Positions 1 through 6,804 are shown, numbered from the stretch's first letter. The stretch is 64,000 nucleotides of DNA from Desulfobacterales bacterium (GCA_034003325.1 JAVEYW010000013.1:1-64000); one strand, 5' to 3'. Translations and numbers: made by a program. Notes: generated by a model from the sequence alone, not told the origin.

Positions 1-128
1 TCTCCTTTCCTCCGATAATTGTGAATTGCCTGTCGGCAATCTCAATATCAGAGATGTGCTTAAGGGGGGTCAATTTTGGGTTATCGTTTGTGCCCAAAAG
101 GGGTCAATTTTAGATTAGCGAAACTACA
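1..128 (-). mobile_element. Partial IS21-like insertion element, one end
   Basis: Read on the minus strand, the segment starts with TGT at 128-126 and carries two direct copies of GGGGTCAATTTT (66-77 and 100-111) 34 bp apart. Multiple terminal repeats and a TGT end are known for IS21-type elements. A purine-rich stretch near position 1 on the minus strand looks like a ribosome binding site for a gene off the window edge. No transposase is visible here, so the family call is tentative. Confidence 0.4.
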
Positions 129-253
129 GTATCGCTAATCCCATATGCTCTTAATTCACTTAATGTCGCTTTTTCCGATCTGGACAAATTTGCGCACCCA
201 ACAAAGACAAGCCCAATCAAAACCAAGATCAACCCTTTCGAATAATTCACCAT
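110..253 (-). pseudogene. Small lipoprotein gene, apparently cut by the IS end
   Basis: A 47-codon frame starts at ATG 253-251 behind a good ribosome site (AGAGGAG). The product has a short basic N-terminus, a hydrophobic stretch and the lipobox LVFVGC, then ANLSRSEKATLSELRAYGI. The last residues and the stop codon come from sequence that looks like the IS end (TGT at 128), so the natural C-terminus is probably lost. From memory, similar phage lipoproteins continue beyond this point; that comparison is recollection, not a search. Export to the inner or outer membrane is inferred from the signal. The gene is too short to be obvious in ordinary ORF calls. Two palindromic operators lie in its upstream region. 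Confidence 0.5.
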
Positions 254-334
254 TGTTTAATTTCTCCTCTTTGTGTTTGTAATATTGTTTTGGGCAACAG
301 AATGGTGAGGTTACGAGAATATGCAAAAAATCAC

Positions 335-379
335 AATAGGCACAAATGCCTATTTTGATATAGGCGCTTGTGCCTATAT
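335..379. promoter_or_regulatory. Two copies of an ATAGGC palindromic operator
   Basis: AATAGGCA (335-342) and TGCCTATT (347-354) form a perfect inverted repeat with a 4 bp spacer. A second palindrome, ATATAGGC (358-365) and GCCTATAT (372-379), has the same core and spacing. Centres are 24 bp apart. The pair sits upstream of the leftward lipoprotein gene at 253 and downstream of the DUF1828 gene. A third copy lies at 1675-1692. This looks like binding sites for one dimeric repressor; the regulator is not identified. Confidence 0.6.
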
Positions 380-399
380 GTTGGGGGATGGGTATTATT

Positions 400-1167
400 T
401 CAAGCGGCTTCGCGTTCGATAAAAGCGGGGCCTTTTTCCTGAAAATCAGCAAAAGAAACGAACTGCTTATCAGCGGCACTGGTGATCATGCTGCGATCTT
501 TGCGGCTGAGCGCTTCAAAATCATCATGCACCACCACCCCGCAAAATGAAATCTTGGCTTTCTGAAACTCCAAGAAAGAAATGGTGGCTATTCGCGCCTT
601 CGCGTTGTCTTTGACGCCAAGCAGAAATAACTTTTTCTTATTGGTTTCAATCAAATAATCAACCTCTAATTCGGCCCTGTCATTAATTGGCGTCACGGAC
701 TTTACCGGATTGTATTTGGCCAGCTTATTCTCAATATAATCCTCGAGCATTTCATAAAATAAACCTTTTACCACTTCTCGCTTTAACACACGCATATTGG
801 AAACCTTGGCAACGGCTTGTGTAAACTGCATCATCGCAGGATAAAGCGACTCCTCTTTGGTATCAATAAACAATCGTCCGTTTTCTTCCGATAGTTTGTT
901 TTCTAAAAGAATATTCTTAAAAACTCTCTCTTTGTTTGGTGTATCAATCTCCATGTCGTACGATAGCCGCATCAGGGTCATTGCATGGTCAGAAATTCTT
1001 AACATACCGGGTGATGTCGACTTTTCAATATAGATATCCATCAGGTCCCCATCTTCGTGGAAAATGGGTGCTATTATCTGATGTATCCCCGGTCTTTTTT
1101 CAACGATCCGAATTCGTTCATTGAATTGGGCTTTAAGCTGTTCGAGATATCCTTGCATTTCAATCAC
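400..1167 (-). CDS. DUF1828-family protein
   Basis: A 255-residue soluble protein. Residues about 10-115 match what I know of DUF1828 (HQIIAPIFHEDGDLMDIYIE, RISDHAMTLMRLSY). The C-terminal half (VTPINDRAELEVDYLI, FGVKDNAKAR-like, EFQKAKISFCGVVVHDDFEAL) resembles the companion domain usually found with it. Function is not known; such genes occur in prophages and accessory islands. The GTG start at 1167 overlaps the stop of the upstream DUF6978 gene (GTGA), implying translational coupling. An ATG at 1158 is an alternative start. The pair lies outside the repressor gene in a moron-like position, so it may be expressed in the lysogen. Confidence 0.75.
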   Translation of the reverse strand: MIEMQGYLEQLKAQFNERIRIVEKRPGIHQIIAPIFHEDGDLMDIYIEKSTSPGMLRISDHAMTLMRLSYDMEIDTPNKERVFKNILLENKLSEENGRLFIDTKEESLYPAMMQFTQAVAKVSNMRVLKREVVKGLFYEMLEDYIENKLAKYNPVKSVTPINDRAELEVDYLIETNKKKLFLLGVKDNAKARIATISFLEFQKAKISFCGVVVHDDFEALSRKDRSMITSAADKQFVSFADFQEKGPAFIEREAA

Positions 1168-1652
1168 TCGTTTTTAAATACAAGAGGAAGTTGCGAATGA
1201 TGCGGAAACCATTCGTTTGCATTGATGATATTACACTTCCTGCAAAAGAACAATACCGCCTCTCCATATGTTACATATTCTGTTGTTGGGATCGCGCTGG
1301 CTTCAGGCTTCAAGCCCTTGTCAAAGTTTTCTGCTTTGGCAATATGAAAGTGTGTTCTCCCATGAAAATGGTCTATTTCACTGTGTGGGTGCTTGCTATT
1401 ACATCTAAAAACCACAAAACTATCACCTCCGCTTTTGGGATGGTACCGCAATCCAACTGAAAAATTGTCGTCAAAATCCTCGTTTTTCCTAAAAAACACG
1501 GTAAAATCATCGTCTTCATCTTTTGATTTCAGCTTCATCTCATTGCGGTAGCTTCCATTGACAACCACCATTTCTTTTTTCGGAGGCTTCACAATCTCTT
1601 TCGCACATGATACCAGTCGATTTAGCTCTGCTTGGGAATATCGTATCACCAT
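1164..1652 (-). CDS. DUF6978-family protein
   Basis: A 162-residue protein starting MVIRYSQAELNRLV. It is rich in His and has a motif cluster (HPHSEIDHFHGRTHFHIAKA) and two late cysteines (FFCRKCNI). I recognise it as a DUF6978-type protein, a family often encoded next to DUF1828 proteins. The His/Cys pattern might bind metal, but that is inference. The longer frame to 1682 would need a TTG start inside the operator, so ATG 1652 is preferred. No clear Shine-Dalgarno sequence precedes it. An ATAGGC palindrome lies 23 bp upstream and is the likely control site. Confidence 0.65.
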   Translation of the reverse strand: MVIRYSQAELNRLVSCAKEIVKPPKKEMVVVNGSYRNEMKLKSKDEDDDFTVFFRKNEDFDDNFSVGLRYHPKSGGDSFVVFRCNSKHPHSEIDHFHGRTHFHIAKAENFDKGLKPEASAIPTTEYVTYGEAVLFFCRKCNIINANEWFPHHSQLPLVFKNE

Positions 1653-1674
1653 TGTAACATCCGTTTTAAAATAT

Positions 1675-1692
1675 ATAGGCAAAAGTGCCTAT
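1675..1692. promoter_or_regulatory. Third ATAGGC palindromic operator
   Basis: ATAGGCA (1675-1681) and TGCCTAT (1686-1692) with a 4 bp spacer repeat the operator seen at 335-379. It lies just upstream of the leftward DUF6978-DUF1828 pair. The shared site suggests that this operon and the lipoprotein gene answer to one regulator. Confidence 0.6.
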
Positions 1693-1849
1693 TTTTTTAT
1701 TTTGTGTAAACCCCACCAATTTGTTTTTATTAGATATATGACGCTCCCTTCTGTGATGTACGATTCTTTGTGGTCCCAGAGCAGCCCGCTTTGGGAACGC
1801 TGATATATCAATCCCGCCCGGGGCGTCAGACTGCGACCCGTTCCGAGCG

Positions 1850-2389
1850 TTAACGATGGTTGATGGCGGCGTCGGGATCAAGGCGCTTTCTCAGCATCTC
1901 GTTTTCTGACTCCAACTCATCAAGCCGTCTTTCGATAGCAGCCATTCTTGATTTTCCCACCTCTTGTTCTTGCCGCATTTTTGTAATTTCAGCCTGTGCA
2001 TCGACTGTTTCTGAAAAGGCCATTAAATTTGCGGATATTGCACGGATTAGAATCTGATTTTTTGATTTAAATATTTTTGAAAGCATACCGACGGCTTCGT
2101 TAATGTCGATATTTTCCGGCCATTCTGACCTTGTATACACATCAATATCTGGGGCCCCTTCCGGTTTAGGCTTTTCCATCCAGTCTGTTTTTTGAAATTC
2201 TGATAAATCAACATTTAAAAGTTCCAACAACTCTTCAAGCTTTTTTTTACCGATTGGCTTTCGTCCGGTAACTATAGCGTTTGCATATTCTTTTGACTTT
2301 TTCATGAGGGCCGCAAGGTCTTTATAATCACGCCCTTGAATATCCAAAATTCTGACAAGATTTTTTTGCCATATTTTGTTTTGGATCAT
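1850..2389 (-). CDS. Phage repressor-like HTH protein
   Basis: A 179-residue protein with an N-terminal helix-turn-helix of the Cro/C1 kind (residues about 15-60: DYKDLAALMKKSKEYANAIV, GRKPIGKKKLEELLELLNVD). The C-terminal 50 residues are a charged coiled coil (ERRLDELESENEMLRKRL). The coiled coil could mediate oligomerisation. There is no peptidase-type Ser/Lys domain, so it would not self-cleave like LexA or lambda CI. It faces the rightward YdaS/Cro-like gene across 52 bp, the standard immunity layout. It is probably the lysogeny repressor; the direct target is inferred to be the palindrome in the divergent region. Confidence 0.7.
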   Translation of the reverse strand: MIQNKIWQKNLVRILDIQGRDYKDLAALMKKSKEYANAIVTGRKPIGKKKLEELLELLNVDLSEFQKTDWMEKPKPEGAPDIDVYTRSEWPENIDINEAVGMLSKIFKSKNQILIRAISANLMAFSETVDAQAEITKMRQEQEVGKSRMAAIERRLDELESENEMLRKRLDPDAAINHR

Positions 2390-2405
2390 TACGGTTAATT
2401 CCTAT

Positions 2406-2441
2406 TTGACATATGAACCTTTTTGGTTTATGGTTTGAGCC
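2406..2441 (+). promoter_or_regulatory. Early rightward promoter with operator
   Basis: TTGACA (2406-2411), a 17 bp spacer and TATGGT (2429-2434) form a strong sigma-70 type promoter. The pseudo-palindrome ATGAACC-N5-GGTTTAT (2413-2431) sits across the spacer and the -10 box, where a bound repressor would block polymerase. Transcription should begin about 7 bp after the -10 box, which is at or next to the ATG at 2442. Confidence 0.6.
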
Positions 2442-2675
2442 ATGAATTTAAAAACATACCTTAAAAATAAAAGCCGGGAAGAGTTGGCGCAACGCACTGG
2501 GACAACTCTTAACTACATTAACAGGTTGTGTTGCCACCGTCGTCGCCCCTCCCCCGAGCTGGCCCTAAAGATCCAAGAGGCCACGGGGGGTGCAGTGACG
2601 GTGATGGAGCTGTTGTTTCCAAAGCAGACGACCAGCCCCGACTCGAAACCAGAAAGCCCGGAGGTAGCGGCATAA
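2442..2675 (+). CDS. YdaS/Cro-like HTH protein
   Basis: A 77-residue protein: short HTH (LAQRTGTTLNYINRLC, PSPELALKIQEATGGAVTVM) typical of YdaS-type Cro analogues, then a disordered acidic tail. It is the first gene of the rightward early operon, opposite the repressor, so a Cro-like role at the same operator is expected. No Shine-Dalgarno sequence precedes the ATG and the promoter leaves almost no leader. Its stop overlaps the ATG of the next gene (TAATG). A remnant of a second copy lies at 3043-3147. Confidence 0.7.
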   Translation: MNLKTYLKNKSREELAQRTGTTLNYINRLCCHRRRPSPELALKIQEATGGAVTVMELLFPKQTTSPDSKPESPEVAA

Positions 2676-3040
2676 TGACCCACGAGCATATTAGTTTTGG
2701 CAGCATAGACGATCCTGTTTCAGCCGAAATTGAAAAATTACTCAAAAAGGCGAATGTAAAATATCTGTTAATTTACCGCTGCCCAACCACCGAAGGCCAT
2801 GAACCGGTCAGCGGTTATATCTGTAACGACGACATATTCACCCTCGGTCTTCTGGCGCCCAATATTCAATCGTGTATGCCTGATGACCTCCAAAATGATT
2901 TGGATCGATACCGTGAGGTCCTTTTACAAAGTATTGAAAGGGGCTTAGCTGGTCAGTTGCTCCGTGACAATAACCAGCTTGACGAAGCCGTGAAATCTCA
3001 ACTTCAAGCTCTGTTTGTGAATAAAAACTCTTCGTTTTAA
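2675..3040 (+). CDS. Early phage protein, tandem paralogue 1
   Basis: A 121-residue soluble protein starting MTHEHISFGS. I do not recognise the family. It shares a pattern with the next two genes: an acidic helix (EIEKLLKKANVKYLLIYR), an aspartate-containing strand (NDDIFTLGLL), then LDRYREVLLQSIERGLAGQL. The start is fixed by overlap with the upstream stop (TAATG). Position in the early operon suggests a regulatory or host-takeover role. A possible toxin role is raised by the YdaS partner, since some YdaS genes pair with YdaT toxins, but these proteins do not look like YdaT. Confidence 0.6.
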   Translation: MTHEHISFGSIDDPVSAEIEKLLKKANVKYLLIYRCPTTEGHEPVSGYICNDDIFTLGLLAPNIQSCMPDDLQNDLDRYREVLLQSIERGLAGQLLRDNNQLDEAVKSQLQALFVNKNSSF

Positions 3041-3042
3041 TC

Positions 3043-3147
3043 ATGATGATGCCTTTTAATATATCGATTCAATCCAAAAACATCCAACGGGCAACCGGGG
3101 GCGCAGTGACAGTTCTCGCACTTCTCTATCCCAAAAGGGATTTATAA
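3043..3147 (+). pseudogene. Remnant of a second YdaS-like gene
   Basis: The frame from ATG 3043 to TAA 3147 ends in IQRATGGAVTVLALLYPK, which matches IQEATGGAVTVMELLFPK at the end of the intact YdaS-like protein at 2442-2675. Only this C-terminal part survives; the HTH is gone. It directly precedes paralogue 2, just as the intact gene precedes paralogue 1. This shows that a two-gene unit was duplicated and its regulator copy then decayed. Confidence 0.7.
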
Positions 3148-3149
3148 AA

Positions 3150-3488
3150 ATGGCAATTATCTTCAATAGCCCCGACAACACCTTTCGCACCGAGATTGAA
3201 AGGTTATTAGAATTGTCGGGAATCAAATTCCTGTTCATTTATCGAGAGCCCGATCAGCCTTTTTGCAGCTCATGGAAAAACGACGCTTACATCCTCAAAC
3301 TCCTTTCTCGTACTCAAGAGTCCAATATTTTGGACCCTCAAAATGGTTTGGGTCTATACCGTGAGCTTCTCTTAGGAGATATTGAAAGGGGGCTAGAGGG
3401 CCTATTGAAACGCGATAAAACCCAAGCCGATGAAGTTCAGAAACTCTGCAATCAAGTTCAATCTTGGAGTTCAAATATTCAGTTATGA
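3150..3488 (+). CDS. Early phage protein, tandem paralogue 2
   Basis: A 112-residue protein of unknown function, clearly related to its upstream neighbour: EIERLLELSGIKFLFIYR against EIEKLLKKANVKYLLIYR, and LYRELLLGDIERGLEGLL against RYREVLLQSIERGLAGQL. It follows the decayed YdaS remnant by two bases and its TGA overlaps the ATG of paralogue 3 (ATGA). Divergence from paralogue 1 is large, so the duplication is not recent. Confidence 0.6.
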   Translation: MAIIFNSPDNTFRTEIERLLELSGIKFLFIYREPDQPFCSSWKNDAYILKLLSRTQESNILDPQNGLGLYRELLLGDIERGLEGLLKRDKTQADEVQKLCNQVQSWSSNIQL

Positions 3489-3916
3489 CCATTTCATTTT
3501 CCTACAACCAAAGGCGGTTGCCGCCGCACAAGAGGACAGCTCCCATGCAGTATGAAACACCAATTTGCGATACACCACTTTCAGCCCTCCACGAATTTTT
3601 TGGTTTATGCCGCAAATACAATATGGCCTTCATGGTCATAACCCGCAATTCAAAGGGCCTGTGGCATATCACCGACAACGAGGACATCCTTGTGGTTGGC
3701 CTTCTGGATGCGACCAATCCAGTGTCCAAGAGGATGCGCCCCCAAATTTGTTCGGATCAATTCCGTGAGGAACTGAAACGTGAAATTCAAAAATACCCAC
3801 TTGGGATGAAACTGTTTGACGATAGCCAAAGCGCTGAAGATGACCAACCATCAAGTCAAGTTCCTGTTGGTTTAGAAAATCTTGAGAGTGCAGCATTATT
3901 AAAGCCTTTTAAATAA
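3485..3916 (+). CDS. Early phage protein, tandem paralogue 3
   Basis: A 143-residue protein from ATG 3485, or 123 residues from ATG 3545, which has no better ribosome site. The core (LHEFFGLCRKYNMAFMVITR, NEDILVVGLL, FREELKREIQKYPLGMKLF) follows the same helix-strand-helix order as paralogues 1 and 2 but is more diverged. The basic N-terminal extension (RRLPPHKR) is unique to it. Function unknown; it forms the end of the three-gene tandem. Confidence 0.55.
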   Translation: MTISFSYNQRRLPPHKRTAPMQYETPICDTPLSALHEFFGLCRKYNMAFMVITRNSKGLWHITDNEDILVVGLLDATNPVSKRMRPQICSDQFREELKREIQKYPLGMKLFDDSQSAEDDQPSSQVPVGLENLESAALLKPFK

Positions 3917-4010
3917 ACCCAGAGATAGCCGCCTCGAAACCAGAGCGTCAGGAGTCATCATGACCGATCTGCATACATCCATAATAGCGGCTGGAAATAT
4001 CAGGTAACAC

Positions 4011-4271
4011 ATGGTTAATCGCTTTACAAACATTAACACATTCAGGGCCCTACTCACCGAAGGCCGGCCGTTCCCTGAAACCGTGAAATACCTTCTCGCG
4101 TGCGAGGGGCACGATGTCACCAAGGTCGCGAAACAGACGCACCTGTCGCTTGCTGCCGTTTCGCTCACAATCCACGGCAAACGAAAAATCAGGGACGCAT
4201 ACGACAAGATTTGCAACATTTTGGAATTTGACCCCTGGGCTACGGCCCGCGAGATGGGGATATACCAATAA
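4011..4271 (+). CDS. Small HTH DNA-binding protein
   Basis: An 86-residue protein with a helix-turn-helix-like centre (DVTKVAKQTHLSLAAVSLTI, HGKRKI) and an aromatic C-terminus. This resembles small phage regulators of the Cro/XRE class. The preceding 90 bp contains no gene that I can support. It is followed after 26 bp by an RHH-like gene in the same direction. A role as an early transcription regulator is inferred. Confidence 0.55.
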   Translation: MVNRFTNINTFRALLTEGRPFPETVKYLLACEGHDVTKVAKQTHLSLAAVSLTIHGKRKIRDAYDKICNILEFDPWATAREMGIYQ

Positions 4272-4297
4272 CCATACCACTTGAGAGGCAGTATCTC

Positions 4298-4582
4298 ATG
4301 CAGCAGGCTTCCACTATCAACTTCCAAACAAATCATGGTACCGTAAACGTTTATACAGAAACCCCCTATCTCGCCCCCATCGGCAAATGCGACCGTGATC
4401 AGAACGTCAAACTCGATTCCGATCTTATGAAGTGGCTCGATGATATCGCGGCGGCGACAAACGAAGGGCGGAGCACCGTCGCGCGGCAAGCGATCATTTT
4501 TTTTAAGTATTTTTACCCGATCCACAAAAAAATCCTCCGTTACAGAAAAACGATTCAGTCCATGCTTGAAACACTACCATAA
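4298..4582 (+). CDS. Ribbon-helix-helix-like small protein
   Basis: A 94-residue protein. The segment NVKLDSDLMKWLDDIAAATN followed by EGRSTVARQAIIFFKYF has the strand-helix-helix spacing of ribbon-helix-helix DNA-binding proteins. The C-terminus is basic and aromatic. It directly precedes a cluster of four GTGCAC palindromes at 4601-4650, which makes it a candidate for the protein that binds them. Neither link has been tested. Confidence 0.45.
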   Translation: MQQASTINFQTNHGTVNVYTETPYLAPIGKCDRDQNVKLDSDLMKWLDDIAAATNEGRSTVARQAIIFFKYFYPIHKKILRYRKTIQSMLETLP

Positions 4583-4600
4583 AAATTTTTTGGCTGTCAT

Positions 4601-4650
4601 GTGCACCTCGGTGCACTTTTTAACACTTCAGGTGCACGCCGGGTGCACCT
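4601..4650. promoter_or_regulatory. Four phased GTGCAC sites
   Basis: GTGCAC occurs at 4601, 4611, 4632 and 4643. Start-to-start distances are 10, 21 and 11 bp, all near multiples of a helical turn, so all sites face the same side of the DNA. They form two perfect inverted repeats: GTGCACC-N2-GGTGCAC (4601-4616) and AGGTGCAC-N5-GTGCACCT (4630-4650). The cluster fills the gap before the gene at 4671 and looks like a cooperative operator. Confidence 0.6.
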
Positions 4651-4670
4651 AATAAAAACAGGTTGTTATC

Positions 4671-4880
4671 ATGTCGGAAGAAATTGCCATTGATACCCCG
4701 CAGCAACCAATTGCCGGGGAGTTGCCGTTGGACGTCAGGCTGAACCTTCAGTATCTCGCCGACCTTCGCGATTATAATCTGAGCACTGGTTTTTACGCTA
4801 CGGCGATGTCTTTGTGCCGGGTTATCGATATAGTTTTTAACGACTGGTGGTTTTCATCACACCAAAAGGCGGTACAATAG
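4671..4880 (+). CDS. Small protein of unknown function
   Basis: A 69-residue protein, acidic at the N-terminus (MSEEIAIDTPQQPIAGELPL) with a helical aromatic C-terminal half. No family recognised. It lies directly behind the GTGCAC cluster and its stop TAG abuts the ATG of the replication gene at 4881, so the two are probably co-transcribed and co-regulated. Confidence 0.5.
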   Translation: MSEEIAIDTPQQPIAGELPLDVRLNLQYLADLRDYNLSTGFYATAMSLCRVIDIVFNDWWFSSHQKAVQ

Positions 4881-5705
4881 ATGCCGAGATCACGAGTAAT
4901 AAAGCCGGAATTCTGGAGTGATGAAAAGCTCGCGAGGGTCTCGCGAGACGCTCGCTTAACATTCGCTGGCCTTTGGACAACATCAGACGACTATGGTGTA
5001 ACCAAAGCACACCCGGCATGGATCAAATCACAATTGTTTCCGTATGACGATGACCTAAAAACATCAATAGTTGAAAAGTGGATAAAAGAGCTTGAGGTGT
5101 TGGGGTTTATACTCCCTTTTGAGTCAGAGGGCGAAAAATACTACTATATCAGGCACTTTTCTTTACATCAAAAAGTTGATAGGCCATCGAAACAGCACAA
5201 TCCTACCCCACCAAAAGATATTTTAAATGGTATTCGCGAAACACTCGCGAAACACTCGCGAGTCCCCATCGACGAAACAGAAACAGAAACAGAAACAGAA
5301 ACAGAAACAGAAACAGAAACTACCTCTTGCCCGGAGCCTTCCCAGGCATCCGGACCGGATGAACCAATCGAGCCTGAACAAATAGCAATCACACTGCCAA
5401 CAAACAAAACCATGGAAACGTTCGAAGTAACCCAGCGATATGCTGACGAGTTGAAGGCGTTATTTCCCGCGGTTGATGTCGATCAGGAATTGCGAAACAT
5501 GCGAGCATGGCTGGACGCAAACCCGACGAAACGAAAAACCAAGTCGGGCGCAAAACGGTTTATCACCGGGTGGGTGTCTCGTGTGCAGAATCGGGGCGGA
5601 ACACCAACGCCACACATTCGAGGCAAGCCTGGTGTTGTCGAGGCCAGAATTGCTAACAACATCGCAGCATTTGGACGCGCAAAGGAGATTTTGAGTGGAC
5701 ATTAA
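4881..5705 (+). CDS. Phage replication initiator-like protein
   Basis: A 274-residue protein. The N-terminal 110 residues (RVIKPEFWSDEKLARVSRDA, LTFAGLWTTSDDYG) form the winged-helix domain typical of phage O-type initiators and DnaD/DnaT-like proteins. A linker made of a Thr-Glu dipeptide repeat follows (about residues 131-149). The C-terminal part (QELRNMRAWLDANPTKRKTK, KRFITGWVSRVQNR) resembles the C-terminal segment seen in phage replication proteins. The gene contains palindromic CTCGCGAG and 11 bp repeats, which may be the origin, as in lambda O. The next gene overlaps it by 11 bp. Assignment as initiator is good; the exact subfamily is uncertain. Confidence 0.7.
   Translation: MPRSRVIKPEFWSDEKLARVSRDARLTFAGLWTTSDDYGVTKAHPAWIKSQLFPYDDDLKTSIVEKWIKELEVLGFILPFESEGEKYYYIRHFSLHQKVDRPSKQHNPTPPKDILNGIRETLAKHSRVPIDETETETETETETETETTSCPEPSQASGPDEPIEPEQIAITLPTNKTMETFEVTQRYADELKALFPAVDVDQELRNMRAWLDANPTKRKTKSGAKRFITGWVSRVQNRGGTPTPHIRGKPGVVEARIANNIAAFGRAKEILSGH
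4929..5262. other. Candidate phage replication origin inside the initiator gene
   Basis: CTCGCGAG occurs at 4929-4936 and 4940-4947. Farther on, TCGCGAAACAC is repeated at 5234-5244 and 5245-5255 and followed by TCGCGAG (5256-5262), an 11 bp period. The repeats code for the linker between the two domains, the same place as the lambda origin in gene O. Origin function is inferred from position and repetition only. Confidence 0.4.
5274..5320 (+). repeat. GAAACA hexanucleotide microsatellite
   Basis: Seven full copies of GAAACA plus five more bases encode an alternating Thr-Glu linker in the initiator protein. Because the unit is six bases, gain or loss of copies keeps the frame and only changes linker length. 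Confidence 0.9.
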
Positions 5706-6342
5706 CAAAGATTTTGACAGATTCATCAACGCCTTAGGAACATTTGCGGAAATTTATGAAAAACACCTTTCAGAGTTCGCTATTTCAGCGTATTTCAAGG
5801 CACTTGACAGGTTTGATATCTGCGAAATCGAAAAGATTTTCAGCCGGGCAATTGCAGATCCGACCTGTGCGTTCAAGTTTTGGCCGAAACCGTTTGAGCT
5901 GGTCGAGTTGCTCTATGGCGGCAAAGCCTCGGATATCGCAGAAGTCGAAGCCGGGAAAGTTCTTGCAGCCGTGAAGCGTGTCGGAGGTTTTGAGTCCGTG
6001 GCGTTCGATAATGCCACAACCCAGGCCGTTATCTCGCAAGGTTTCGGGGGTTGGAATAAACTCTGTGACGATCTCCGAGCAGACGGCGAACAGTGGTTTT
6101 TGAAGGATTTTGCAAGGATCTACCAGGCGTACGCCAGGCAGGGAATAGAGTATTTCGGAGCGCTCCCAGGCCGGTTTGAGTTGTCAAACTCAGCCGCTGG
6201 GCATATCGAGCACATCAGGCAGCCCGTGTTGATAGGAGACCATGATCGTGCAAAACAAATTGCGATGTCATCAAACGAGCATCGTTGGACTTTCCAGATT
6301 CCGCCGCGGCTGAAGGCTATTGCCGGTGGCATAGGAGGCTGA
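5695..6342 (+). CDS. Replication-associated phage protein (DUF6475-like)
   Basis: A 215-residue protein starting at GTG 5695 behind AAAGGAG. The N-terminal helical region (FDRFINALGTFAEIYEKHLS) and the WNKLCDDLRADGEQWFLKDF segment fit a phage family that I associate with DUF6475. Such proteins follow the initiator gene, where lambda P or DnaC-type helicase loaders occur. No Walker motif is present, so an ATPase loader is excluded. A role in helicase recruitment is inferred from gene order. Confidence 0.5.
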   Translation: MDINKDFDRFINALGTFAEIYEKHLSEFAISAYFKALDRFDICEIEKIFSRAIADPTCAFKFWPKPFELVELLYGGKASDIAEVEAGKVLAAVKRVGGFESVAFDNATTQAVISQGFGGWNKLCDDLRADGEQWFLKDFARIYQAYARQGIEYFGALPGRFELSNSAAGHIEHIRQPVLIGDHDRAKQIAMSSNEHRWTFQIPPRLKAIAGGIGG

Positions 6343-6348
6343 AGCGTC

Positions 6349-6804
6349 GTGGCATCCAAATCCCACATAAACACCATGGCGACCCTTGCCATAGCAAACG
6401 CACAAATCAACGTGCTGCTGTCTGAACTCACGCAGGAGGACCTGGAGAAAATTCGCCCGGCTCTGGACCAGGCGCTTGCTTGCCTGGATGAAGCGTTTTC
6501 GGCTTATGGCCGGATTTCCAAACTTTCCCCGAAGGACATGGACAGAATGCGCAGGATACTGGACCGCTTTCATGGCTACGTTAAAAGCCTCGAAATCGAG
6601 GAGTTCACCAGCACGGCGCTTGCCCTGCTGGAAACTCTGCTTGCCAAGATCCGGGACAAGGACCGGCGCCGGATCATCAAAAACGTGATCGAAGCGTTCT
6701 ACCGGGTTCATGAATTTTTCGACCCGGATCTTGCCGCGGTTGAGGCTTATTACAAAAGCGCTGACCTGGAAACCAGGTGGCGCGAAATCGTGGAGGCGGC
6801 ATAA
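6349..6804 (+). CDS. Helical phage protein of unknown function
   Basis: A 151-residue all-helical protein starting at GTG 6349, with a good AGGAGG seven bases upstream. It is charged throughout (LTQEDLEKIRPALDQALACL, KIRDKDRRRIIKNVIEAFYR). No family recognised. Its TAA overlaps the ATG of the VRR-NUC gene (TAATG), so the two are translationally coupled and may act together in replication or recombination. Confidence 0.55.
   Translation: MASKSHINTMATLAIANAQINVLLSELTQEDLEKIRPALDQALACLDEAFSAYGRISKLSPKDMDRMRRILDRFHGYVKSLEIEEFTSTALALLETLLAKIRDKDRRRIIKNVIEAFYRVHEFFDPDLAAVEAYYKSADLETRWREIVEAA

Noticed and set aside
4440..4652. 70-codon frame across the GTGCAC array
   Set aside because: It overlaps the RHH-like gene out of frame with no ribosome site, and its C-terminus is only the palindromes translated.
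5274..5320. Short regular repeats considered as a CRISPR array
   Set aside because: Units are contiguous hexamers without spacers and are within a coding frame.
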